Source of the DNA: DATCRE01 sp964235605 | Lineage (GTDB): Bacteria > Bacteroidota > Bacteroidia > Cytophagales > Cyclobacteriaceae | Direction: 5' to 3' | NCBI GenBank assembly: GCA_964235605.1 | Contig: CAXSCR010000053.1 | Span: forward strand, 1-33,185 | DNA length: 33,185 nt | In this document: positions 16,505 through 24,363 of the stretch, one piece after another | How the letters are laid out: each line of letters starts with the position of its first letter | How positions within the stretch are numbered: the stretch's first letter is position 1 | Notes under the pieces: generated by a model | Told to the model about the DNA's origin: nothing | Seen by the model: the letters and a program-made list of their open reading frames with translations, nothing else | Database searches by the model: none | Translations under genes and position numbers: made by a program

Positions 16505-18061
16505 CTAGTTAAAAAATCCTCCTTTTCTGCGTGATGATCTTGGTGTTTTTCCAAATAACATTCCAAAGACACCACGTACCAGCTCACGGCCTACTTGCTT
16601 AGCAACGGGCGAAGTTAAAACTTCTTCAAATGTTGATTTCTCCTCTCGCTTTCTACCAGTTGGTGTTCGTGTAGCTGCCTTTTCTTCTTTAATTTCCTGC
16701 GCCTCTTTCTCATTCCTTTTCATTCGCTCGCTCAAAATTTCAAAAGCACTCAATGGGTCAATTGCCTCTTGATATTTCTTGAAAAATTGTGACTGTTCAA
16801 GCAACTCTTGGTATTCATTTTTATCCAATGGCCCCATACGTGAAGCGGGGGGTGCCAAATGGGTTACGACTGTTTCAGTAGGAATACCTTGTTCATTCAG
16901 TACTGTAATGATAGCTTGGCCAATACCTATCGCAGCAAATTGTTTTTCGAGGTCATAGAAAGAAGACTTAGGAAATGTTTTTGTGGTCTCTTTCAATGCC
17001 TTTATATCATTGGGTGTAAAAGCGTGAACCACATGATTAATTCTATTACCAAGTTGAGAAAGTACGGTAGGCGGTATATCTTGTGTCAATTGCGTGCAGA
17101 AGAAAATGCCAACACCCTTCGAGCGAATTAATCTAATAACCTGCTCAATCTGTTCCATGAACGCTTTTGACGCATCTTTAAAAAGCAAATGTGCTTCATC
17201 AAGAAAAAATACAAGTTTAGGTTTATCAGTATCTCCTACCTCAGGTAAAGTTTGATAAAGTTCAGCTAACAAGGCAAGCATAAATGTAGAGAATAATGCA
17301 GGTCGATTTTGCAAATCAGAAACGTTAAGCAAGCTGATTACACCACGGCCATTCACGCTTTCGAATAGGTCATCTATTTCAAATGAACGCTCGCCAAATA
17401 TTTGATCAACGCCTTGTTGCTCTACACCTACAATTTTTCTTAAAATTGTTCCCGCTGTAGCGGATGAAATTTTTCCATACTCGCCTTTTATCTCAACAGC
17501 ACCAATACCTTCACTGAGGTAGTTTAATAATTTTTTTAAATCATTAAAGTCAACCACCGAAAGTTTCTTATCGTCAGCATATTTGAAGATCATGCTAAGT
17601 ACCCCAGTTTGGGTATCGTTCAACGCTAATATTTTGCTGAGCATAATGGGGCCAAATTCCATTACAGTGGCGCGCATCTGCGCACCTAACTTGCCACTCA
17701 GTGAATAAATTTCTACAGGAAAACCAGCAGGTGCAAATTGAATATTAAGTGCCTTTACGCGTTCATTGATCTTATCGTTTACAACTACTTGAGTCGCTAT
17801 CCCTGAAAGATCGCCTTTCACATCTGGCATAAATACGGGTACCCCAGCGGCAGAGAGTTGTTCAGCAATAAGTTGTAAAGTTCTTGTTTTACCAGAGCCT
17901 GTGGCGCCCGTTACTAGGCCGTGTCGCGTCATCATACGCAATGAAAGATTGACACTTGCCTCATGGATTATTTCATTAAGAATACCCGCACCAAGATAAA
18001 TGGAAGGACCGTTTATTGCGTACGATTTATTAATGGCATCTATAAACTCCTGCCTGGGCAT
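16505..18061 (-). CDS. HerA/YjgR-like ATPase (DUF853 family, 518 aa)
   Basis: Walker A is GATGSGKT (52-59) and Walker B is KLVFFLDEAH (D288, E289). FMPDVKGDLSGIA after Walker A is the DUF853 signature, and SKGVGIFFCTQLTQDIP with QLGNRINHVVHAFTP is typical of the HerA/FtsK-like fold. The C-terminal 90 residues are charged, with a predicted helical linker and a basic end (KTPRSSRRKGG). The family is of the hexameric DNA-translocase type, but the cellular role of the YjgR branch is not settled. The length is normal for the family. The acidic protein gene follows 17 bp downstream. Confidence 0.9.
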   Translation of the reverse strand: MPRQEFIDAINKSYAINGPSIYLGAGILNEIIHEASVNLSLRMMTRHGLVTGATGSGKTRTLQLIAEQLSAAGVPVFMPDVKGDLSGIATQVVVNDKINERVKALNIQFAPAGFPVEIYSLSGKLGAQMRATVMEFGPIMLSKILALNDTQTGVLSMIFKYADDKKLSVVDFNDLKKLLNYLSEGIGAVEIKGEYGKISSATAGTILRKIVGVEQQGVDQIFGERSFEIDDLFESVNGRGVISLLNVSDLQNRPALFSTFMLALLAELYQTLPEVGDTDKPKLVFFLDEAHLLFKDASKAFMEQIEQVIRLIRSKGVGIFFCTQLTQDIPPTVLSQLGNRINHVVHAFTPNDIKALKETTKTFPKSSFYDLEKQFAAIGIGQAIITVLNEQGIPTETVVTHLAPPASRMGPLDKNEYQELLEQSQFFKKYQEAIDPLSAFEILSERMKRNEKEAQEIKEEKAATRTPTGRKREEKSTFEEVLTSPVAKQVGRELVRGVFGMLFGKTPRSSRRKGGFFN

Positions 18062-18170
18062 ATTCTAAAATTTTAGATTTGATTTATAAAGGCAATTCTG
18101 TTATTACTTGACGTTAATGATAGCAAGCGGTTAATACATTAACTAACCTTAGTCTTAAAATATCGCTATT

Positions 18171-18983
18171 TCATCGCAACATACTTGGTGCTTCTTTATA
18201 GTCTGACGGGATAGTGAAATCAGCCGCGTTATGGGATTCTTTCTTTATTTCAAATACTTCCATAAGCATATCTATGCCATTTATTTTCATTTCCATTTTC
18301 AGTGGAACACCTTCCACGTCGAAAAAAATGCGGTGATCTTTACCAAAACGTTGTTTTGATAAAGACTTTAAATCAAAATCTCTTATCTCAGGTGTTGCCC
18401 AAACAAATTGATTTAAAGTAGTGCCATTGCTGGTATATTCTACAATGTATTTAGTACAGGTATAATTTAAAATCTTGGCCGTTTCTTTTGTCTTGGTAAT
18501 CTTTACATCTGAATCTCTAACTTCGGTTGGCGTAGCATTCATTATAGAATATGTTTTGTTTTTGCGCTCCAGACTGTATATCTGATCTTTATCATGTAGA
18601 GCTAAAAGTTCCGCAGCAAGTATTCCCCCTTCAATTTTTATAAGGTTGTTTTGTTCTTTGATTTTTATAATAAAGCCGGTTGGCATCATAGCTGCAATAG
18701 TGCTGCCCTGTAATCCTGCAATCATACTTTCCAATTGTGCCTTCATTTGTGGATTAGCTTCCATCATGGCTTTAAACTGTGGATCATTCATTCTGGCCTG
18801 CATTTGTTTCATTTGTGCTTGTGTGGCTGGGTCATCCATTTTTTTCTGAGCTTCCTCCATTTGAGCTTTCTGTTTCGGATCTGTAATCACGGTTTTTATT
18901 GACCACTTTATAGTTCCTTCAAAATTTTGAGCCCCTACCATGATCGAGAAAAGCAGGAGAATTACAAGAATTAGGTTTTTCAT
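18171..18983 (-). CDS. Secreted DUF4412 domain protein (270 aa)
   Basis: Signal peptide of about 18 residues (LILVILLLFSIMVGAQ). Residues 35-95 are very rich in Met, Gln and Lys with repeated (M/N)DPxxxAxM units. The second half follows the DUF4412 pattern: FEGTIKW start, YIVEYTSNGTT, TPEIRDFD, then GVPLKMEMK. It is probably a periplasmic or outer-membrane-exposed protein of unknown function. TAATTTAG (minus strand, 19003-19010) lies 20 bp upstream and resembles a -7 box. It is alone on its strand, divergent from the glycosyltransferase gene. Confidence 0.82.
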   Translation of the reverse strand: MKNLILVILLLFSIMVGAQNFEGTIKWSIKTVITDPKQKAQMEEAQKKMDDPATQAQMKQMQARMNDPQFKAMMEANPQMKAQLESMIAGLQGSTIAAMMPTGFIIKIKEQNNLIKIEGGILAAELLALHDKDQIYSLERKNKTYSIMNATPTEVRDSDVKITKTKETAKILNYTCTKYIVEYTSNGTTLNQFVWATPEIRDFDLKSLSKQRFGKDHRIFFDVEGVPLKMEMKINGIDMLMEVFEIKKESHNAADFTIPSDYKEAPSMLR

Positions 18984-19002
18984 GCAAACATTGTTAAGTG
19001 TT

Positions 19003-19010
19003 CTAAATTA
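19003..19010 (-). promoter_or_regulatory. Possible -7 box of the DUF4412 gene
   Basis: The minus strand reads TAATTTAG, one base off TAnnTTTG, 20 bp before the start codon. No matching -33 element at the right distance was found. Confidence 0.25.
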
Positions 19011-19213
19011 GCGCCATCGTTTCATATTGAAAAGCAAATAGCGTTTAAAGAACAATTTAGCGAGAAAACCATATGTTTCTATCCTATAAATTATACCCTA
19101 CGAAGGTTTTAAATGAATTTTGCACCAGGCGCAAAGAAAAGGTAATGCAAACCCGAGGCAAACGATGGTTTAGATTCTGAGTTTTTCTAGATTTGCTGTT
19201 AATCAAGAATACT

Positions 19214-19963
19214 GTGAGCAACGCTGTCGTCATTATTCCCACCTATAAGGAGCGCGAAAATATTCGCGCAGTGATTGATGCGGTTTTTGCACTCCCTAAA
19301 GACTTTCATATTCTTATCGTTGACGATAATTCTCCAGATGGAACTGCCTTTATTGTAGAAGAAATGCAAGTTGCATACAACGGCAATGGAGAAACACAAC
19401 TCCACCTATTAAAACGACCCGGTAAACAAGGCTTAGGCACAGCCTATATCTCCGGATTTAAATGGGCTCTTGAAAAAGGGTATGATTTCATATTGGAAAT
19501 GGATGCTGATTTTTCACATGATCCTAAAGATCTTGTTAATCTGTATTTGAGTTGCTCCGAGCAAGGAAATGATGCGGCTATCGGTTCGCGTTACGCAACT
19601 GGAGTTAATGTTGTGAATTGGCCAATCGGTCGTGTGCTTATCTCCTATTTTGCGAGTAGCTATGTAAGACTGATTACAAACATGCCCATACAAGATACAA
19701 CCGCAGGATTTGTTTGTTATAAAAAGCGTGTTTTAGAAACAATTCCATTGAATGAAATAAAATTCGTTGGCTACGCTTTTCAAATTGAAATGAAATTCAT
19801 TGCCTGGAAGTTCGGTTTCAAACTCTGCGAAGTACCTATTATCTTTACTGACCGCACCCGCGGTGAATCCAAAATGTCACCCGGCATATTTAAAGAGGCC
19901 TTCTTCGGTGTACTTCAAATGACCATCCAAAGTTGGTTTAAGAAGTATGTTCAGGCTGTTTAG
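19214..19963 (+). CDS. Polyprenol-phosphate sugar transferase, DPM1-like GT2
   Basis: Family 2 glycosyltransferase of about 249 aa that should transfer a hexose (typically mannose) from a nucleotide sugar to a polyprenyl phosphate. Motifs in order: VIIPTYKERENI, VDDNSPDGT, LEMDADFSHDP (metal-binding DxD-like), AIGSRY, DTTAGFVCYKK, FVGYAFQIEMKF and RTRGESKM. No C-terminal membrane helices, as in short DPM1-type enzymes. I chose GTG 19214 because MSNAVVIIPTYKE matches the family's usual start; an in-frame TTG at 19193 would add seven residues. Expected at the inner face of the cytoplasmic membrane. Single gene, convergent with the PQQ dehydrogenase gene. Confidence 0.88.
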   Translation: MSNAVVIIPTYKERENIRAVIDAVFALPKDFHILIVDDNSPDGTAFIVEEMQVAYNGNGETQLHLLKRPGKQGLGTAYISGFKWALEKGYDFILEMDADFSHDPKDLVNLYLSCSEQGNDAAIGSRYATGVNVVNWPIGRVLISYFASSYVRLITNMPIQDTTAGFVCYKKRVLETIPLNEIKFVGYAFQIEMKFIAWKFGFKLCEVPIIFTDRTRGESKMSPGIFKEAFFGVLQMTIQSWFKKYVQAV

Positions 19964-20220
19964 TTATAGATAATCATTAATAGTTAATAGTTATCAGTTA
20001 ATTGAAATTCTGGGTAATTTTAAAAAGATGCTAAATTAAGCTGCTTTGTGGATTTCTTCCAAGTTTTAGAAAGGCGTGGTTACAAAGTGGTTACAGAATT
20101 AACCTAATGGAATAGACCCAAACAGACATGATTTGGGTGACTCTTTAACCCACATTGCAGCTTTTTGGTGATAAACGAGAAATTTGAATTTTCATTCGTT
20201 AAAATTTATCTTTCATTCTC

Positions 20221-20253
20221 CGCAGACTCTCGGCCGAGACGGGAGAGTCTGCG
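20221..20253. repeat. Strong hairpin with nested palindrome
   Basis: CGCAGACTCTC pairs perfectly with GAGAGTCTGCG (11 bp, 11-base loop). The left arm and loop also contain the perfect palindrome TCTCGGCCGAGA, so two alternative folds compete. No T-run on either side, so ordinary termination is doubtful. It lies between two convergent genes, next to repeat R3. The stretch 19964-20220 holds only AT-rich TTAATAG-like short repeats and a GTGGTTACA doublet. Confidence 0.55.
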
Positions 20254-20271
20254 AGAAAAATAGTTAAAAGT

Positions 20272-20447
20272 TAACCAGTTTAATAATGCTTTTGCAGCTT
20301 CTACTTATTTGTTATTCCACCTGGTCAAAGTACAAATCCTTAACATGATCGCGACAGGTGAGTAACCTGCACAAAACTTTAAAAATTCTAACTAGCAGCT
20401 CAAAGCTAGCAGCCAGAAGCTATAAGTTAAACATGCAACTTCCCTAT
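20272..20447. repeat. Dispersed repeat family R3, copy 1
   Basis: It aligns with 30213-30470 in the same orientation. Shared blocks are TAACCAGTTTAATAATGC, TTGGTCAA/CTGGTCAA, TCCTTAACATGA, AACTTTAAAAA, CTAGCAGCTCAAAGCTAGC followed by AGCC(A/G)GAAGCTATAA, and TTCCCT. Copy 1 lacks about 75 bp present in copy 2. Confidence 0.75.
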
Positions 20448-20490
20448 TGGTTTATCTCTTTATTCCCAATAAAAATGGTAATATCAATCC

Positions 20491-23400
20491 TTACTCTTTA
20501 ATGAATTTCTCTATGAATATTCCTTCAGGTGAAATCAATTTCAAGATGTATTGACCAGCAGGCAGTTTGGAAATACTTATTTTTTCATCCAGTGTATTAT
20601 TTTTGATTGTGTAATCACCATCCCACAATACATACCCATTACCATCCATTATAAGTATGCTTGCGTAAAGAGATTTTTTAAGTTTCGCCTTAATACTGAT
20701 CTCATGGGTTGCCGGGTTTGGGTGAAGAGATAGGCTTGTCGAACTAATTAAATTTGATTCTTCAGTATCACCCCTTCTTGCGCCAGAAGATCCATACACC
20801 TGAAACTCAAAAATTGAATAGCCATAGCCTGTGGTGCGTGCAGTTCCATAAACCCTGATATATTTACCCGATCCTGTTAATCCGGTAAGATCATTCGTTG
20901 CTGTTGTATTGTTGCTAACCGATTTGATGGTTGTCCAGTTAACAGAGTCATTTGAAGTTTGCACCAGATAATCTTTGCCCTTGGCATTTTGCCAGTTAAT
21001 CATAACCCGATTAATACTATAAATTGCACCAAGATTTACTTGTATCCATTGTGGATCCGAAAATGCACTTGACCATCGTGATGTTAAATTACCATCTACT
21101 GCTTTGCTAGCTGGCATTCCGGCATTTTCATTGGATGATGAGCTCGCATGTTTATTCAAAGCGATATTCACTTCACTGGTTTGTCCTACGATGATGGTAA
21201 TGGGATTGGAAATCTGCGCGGCATTATTATTGTCAAATGCCCTGGCAGTAAGTGATAATGTGCCAGCTGCCGTTACTGTAAAGGTAATGCTGTAGGGGCT
21301 GGTGGTATCTTCTCCAATCTTTTCTGCATCCTTAAAAAATTCTACCTTCGCTATGCTGCCATTTGAATCTGCTGCTGTAGCATTAATGGTAATAGTAGAA
21401 GCAGCGGGGAAGGTCTGATTATTTACAGGCGATGTAATACTTACAGAAGGCAATGCATTACCACCTGACAGCGACCCATACACTTCCAGTTCGTAAATGG
21501 AATAACCATATCCTGTTGCACGTGCAGTACCATAAATTCTTACATAGCGTCCTGTGCCTGATAAATTGGTCCAGTTGTTATCGGTTGTTATATTACCTGT
21601 CACTGTCTTGATCGTTTGCCAGTCATTGGCGTCAACATTATTGCTTGTTTGTATGAGGTAATCTTTTCCAAATGCATTCTCCCATTTTATTTTTACGCTG
21701 CTTATGTTATAACTATTTCCGAGGTCTACATATAACCATTGCGGATCAGAATAAGCGCTTGCCCACCTGGATGTCGCTATGCCATCCACTGCAGCAGATG
21801 CTGGCGTTCCAGCATTTTCCAATGATGATGCAAACACATCTTTTCTGAGTGCGCGGTTTGTATTATCAATATAGGATGCGGTATATGTGGCGGTATAGGT
21901 TGTGTTTGTATTTGGAATTCTTATTGCCTGAGAAGCTGTACCTCCGTTGCTCCAATTTACAAATGTATAAGATGAATCGCCGATGGTTTGGGGTGTAACA
22001 GCCTGAAGAGTTACCAGCGCATTGGCAACCAATGTTTTTGAAAAAGTTGTTACGTTCTCATTGCCAAGTATAACTTTTATTCCCTCATGATTACTCTTAA
22101 CAGTCACCGTAACTTTGTTTGGGTAAAGGTCAACTGAATCTTTACTAATTCTTCCTGCAGCATCGCTCACGGTTAAATACAATCTGAACCATATATTAGA
22201 AGAGGATTCACCTCCGTTATCAGCAAGAAACGATCCCGTGGTTACTCCATCAGGTGCATTAGGCCCAGGGTGTGAATGCTGGCATGTCGCACAATCCTGA
22301 TGAAAGAGTTCAACATTCCAGGTGTACGCAGAAGCCGGAAGTGTACCCTCTTCAGCGTCGGTTGCTGTACCGGTGTAATTAATTTGTGTCCCTACACTCC
22401 ATATATACTCCAATGCTGGCGATGTAATATGTGCTATTGGTGCAGCATTAAATGCATTTACTGTAAGTGTTGCGCCATTGCTTGTTGTACTACCAGCAGA
22501 ATTTGTTACAATACATTTATAGGTGCCTGCATCAGAGAAAGCCGCAGATGCAATGGTATATGAACTTAACGTAGCGCCTGGAATATCCTGAGAATTTTTT
22601 TGCCATTTGTAGCTTAACGGTGCAGTGCCCGTAGCCGTAACCGAAAATGTTACCTGATCTTTTTCGTAAACTACTTTACTAGCGGGCTGGTTTATAATAA
22701 CAGGGATTGTATTAAGTGTATATTCTATTTTCCAGATATTGCCATTACCGGCATATTGACTGTAATAGATATTGCCATCGATACCTAAACTCGTACCTAA
22801 TATTCTATCAAAACCCGCGGGAAAGAATTCCTGATATCCACCTGCAGGATTGTTCATATCATAACTTCGCAGCCAGCCCCTGCACCAATCCGTGAAATAA
22901 AATTTATTTCTGTACTGTGTTGGGTAATTTGTATTGACAGGATTAAACGCCGTACCTGATGTGATAGCACAGCCCCAAATGTCACGATCAGTGTAGGCAA
23001 AGGTTGGATAAATTGTAGTGGTGGGTTGTTGCGTTCCGGTTTTTCCATCTGCGCCCCATCCGTAGTTATAGTTTTTAGCAGGATCAGGTGAGGTTACGTC
23101 ATTTACTTCCTCATAGCTTCCTCCCACATCAACCACATAGAGTTTTTGTGTCTGAGGATCTTTGCTCATAGTCCATGGGTTTCTAAAGCCTAAAGCCCAA
23201 ATACTTTGCTGTTGTCTGTTCGCACCGGCCGTGTTATAATAAGGATTGCCCGGCGCAGGCTGACCATCATCCAGTAACCGCAGAACCTTTCCGCGATAGG
23301 TGTTTAATAAACCTGCCTGAGCCTGCTCCTGGCTTTCACCTATGCATATATATAAATATTGATTTTTGAAAACCATGGCTCCGCCATTGTGATAGCCCTT

Positions 23401-23823
23401 AAGGATAGGATCAAATTCCATTAGTCGTGATAATGAGGTGACTTGATTAGTAATATTGATCACGATAACATCAAGGTAATGTTTGGTTATTGCAGGATCT
23501 GAATAGTACAAATAGCATTTTCCATTTTGGGCAAAATTGGTGTGAAGCGCAATTCCCAGCAAACCTTGTTCTGATGCTGTTGTGGTAGCAACGGTATGGA
23601 GAAGTGAAGTAACGCCATTCTGATACACTTTTACCAGGCCACCTCTTTCGGCAATAAATATTCTACCGTCTGGTGCGTGGGCCATTGCAATGCACTCTTT
23701 AATATTATCAGCGGTTAGTTTTCTAGCTACAAATCCTTCAGGAAGCTGGGCAAGTGCCAACTCAAAAGATAAAAGTATGGTAAATAGAAAGTATAGTTTA
23801 AGATGTGTTGTGGAAAATTTCAT
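20491..23823 (-). CDS. Secreted PQQ-type sugar dehydrogenase with Ig, two discoidin domains and T9SS tail (1110 aa)
   Basis: Signal peptide 1-25. A glucose/sorbosone dehydrogenase beta-propeller spans about 30-370 (DGRIFIAERGG, EQGLLGIALH, GYHNGGAM, GFRNPWTMSKDP). An Ig-like domain follows (about 376-460), then a module with a CATCQHSH pair of cysteines, then a short WSNGG repeat. Two discoidin (F5/8 type C) domains (about 660-785 and 885-1015) flank an Ig-like SITSPVNNQTF domain. The T9SS sorting domain starts SLHPNPA and ends KFIKE. The family oxidises sugars or aldoses with PQQ; the substrate is unknown. Discoidin domains usually bind glycans. Expected to be exported and anchored or released by T9SS. 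A motif about 65 bp upstream is shared with the adjacent GH3 gene. Confidence 0.92.
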   Translation of the reverse strand: MKFSTTHLKLYFLFTILLSFELALAQLPEGFVARKLTADNIKECIAMAHAPDGRIFIAERGGLVKVYQNGVTSLLHTVATTTASEQGLLGIALHTNFAQNGKCYLYYSDPAITKHYLDVIVINITNQVTSLSRLMEFDPILKGYHNGGAMVFKNQYLYICIGESQEQAQAGLLNTYRGKVLRLLDDGQPAPGNPYYNTAGANRQQQSIWALGFRNPWTMSKDPQTQKLYVVDVGGSYEEVNDVTSPDPAKNYNYGWGADGKTGTQQPTTTIYPTFAYTDRDIWGCAITSGTAFNPVNTNYPTQYRNKFYFTDWCRGWLRSYDMNNPAGGYQEFFPAGFDRILGTSLGIDGNIYYSQYAGNGNIWKIEYTLNTIPVIINQPASKVVYEKDQVTFSVTATGTAPLSYKWQKNSQDIPGATLSSYTIASAAFSDAGTYKCIVTNSAGSTTSNGATLTVNAFNAAPIAHITSPALEYIWSVGTQINYTGTATDAEEGTLPASAYTWNVELFHQDCATCQHSHPGPNAPDGVTTGSFLADNGGESSSNIWFRLYLTVSDAAGRISKDSVDLYPNKVTVTVKSNHEGIKVILGNENVTTFSKTLVANALVTLQAVTPQTIGDSSYTFVNWSNGGTASQAIRIPNTNTTYTATYTASYIDNTNRALRKDVFASSLENAGTPASAAVDGIATSRWASAYSDPQWLYVDLGNSYNISSVKIKWENAFGKDYLIQTSNNVDANDWQTIKTVTGNITTDNNWTNLSGTGRYVRIYGTARATGYGYSIYELEVYGSLSGGNALPSVSITSPVNNQTFPAASTITINATAADSNGSIAKVEFFKDAEKIGEDTTSPYSITFTVTAAGTLSLTARAFDNNNAAQISNPITIIVGQTSEVNIALNKHASSSSNENAGMPASKAVDGNLTSRWSSAFSDPQWIQVNLGAIYSINRVMINWQNAKGKDYLVQTSNDSVNWTTIKSVSNNTTATNDLTGLTGSGKYIRVYGTARTTGYGYSIFEFQVYGSSGARRGDTEESNLISSTSLSLHPNPATHEISIKAKLKKSLYASILIMDGNGYVLWDGDYTIKNNTLDEKISISKLPAGQYILKLISPEGIFIEKFIKE

Positions 23824-23846
23824 ATTTTGATTACTATTTCTAAAGG

Positions 23847-23878
23847 CAAACTAAATTATAGTTTACATGCTATGCAAA
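23847..23878 (-). promoter_or_regulatory. Predicted promoter of the PQQ dehydrogenase gene
   Basis: On the minus strand TTTG (23875-23878) and a second TTTG (23847-23850) are separated by 24 bp with TA just before the second, close to the Bacteroidota TTTG-N19-TAnnTTTG layout (23 bp between TTTGs). The -7 end lies 23 bp before the ATG. Confidence 0.4.
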
Positions 23879-23887
23879 TTACAGGGC

Positions 23888-23910
23888 TACGGTTTTACTA
23901 CCGTGATGTT
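23888..23910. promoter_or_regulatory. Candidate activator site shared with the GH3 gene (site 1)
   Basis: TACGGTTTTACTACCGTG contains the inverted repeat ACGGT-N6-ACCGT. It matches 19 of 23 positions at 29471-29493 in the same orientation. It sits 10 bp upstream of the predicted -33 element, where activators often bind. Confidence 0.5.
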
Positions 23911-23957
23911 GCTTTAATATCCTTATACAATAATATATATAGTTAATGAGAATCGGG

Positions 23958-24228
23958 GGCAGCTTATTGAATTAAAAGTTCCAAACATATCTTTTGAGAT
24001 GCAGAGCGTAAGCATTTCAAATCACACGCGAAGGCGCAAAAAAAAATTAAGATGATCGTGGGGCAATCAGTACCACGATCATCTTAAGTTTTCTCTGCAA
24101 GGACTGCAATCTAATTCCCTGCGAATAAATAATTCTGCGCAGTGGCATTTTATTCTCCGTGCATTGCGCAAGGTCACGCACTGTATGGAAGCCTGTAAGG
24201 AACCCTACGCCTTTATTCAATTTTAGTC
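23958..24228. repeat. Dispersed repeat family R1, copy B
   Basis: This is the longer partner of the repeat at 15791-16005. It contains an extra central segment with the strong hairpin at 24047-24087. A decayed third relative may begin at 29683 (GAAGCCTGAAAGGAACC). Confidence 0.7.
24038..24088 (-). terminator. Strong terminator-like hairpin inside repeat R1-B
   Basis: On the minus strand TTAAGATGATCGTGG pairs perfectly (15 bp) with CCACGATCATCTTAA around an 11-base loop and is followed by nine T. It lies about 280 bp beyond the GH3 stop codon as a second terminator, or ends other minus-strand transcripts. Confidence 0.7.
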
Positions 24229-24268
24229 GACACCAATAATAATGTTAATAAATAAATTATAAAACGCT

Positions 24269-24308
24269 AAAAACAAAACCCCTTGCATCATTATAATCAT
24301 ACAAGGGG
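24269..24308 (-). terminator. Terminator of the GH3 gene
   Basis: On the minus strand CCCCTTG pairs with CAAGGGG, with a further partly paired AT-rich loop, and is followed by TTTTGTTTTT. It begins about 55 bp after the GH3 stop codon. Confidence 0.8.
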
Positions 24309-24363
24309 ATAGTCAATAATAAAACTCTTTTCTTTAATGGCTTAATGCATTTATGACAAAATA

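Noticed and set aside
20075..20100. GTGGTTACA doublet resembling an integrase attachment or arm site
   Set aside because: No integrase gene nearby and no second att copy found in the window.
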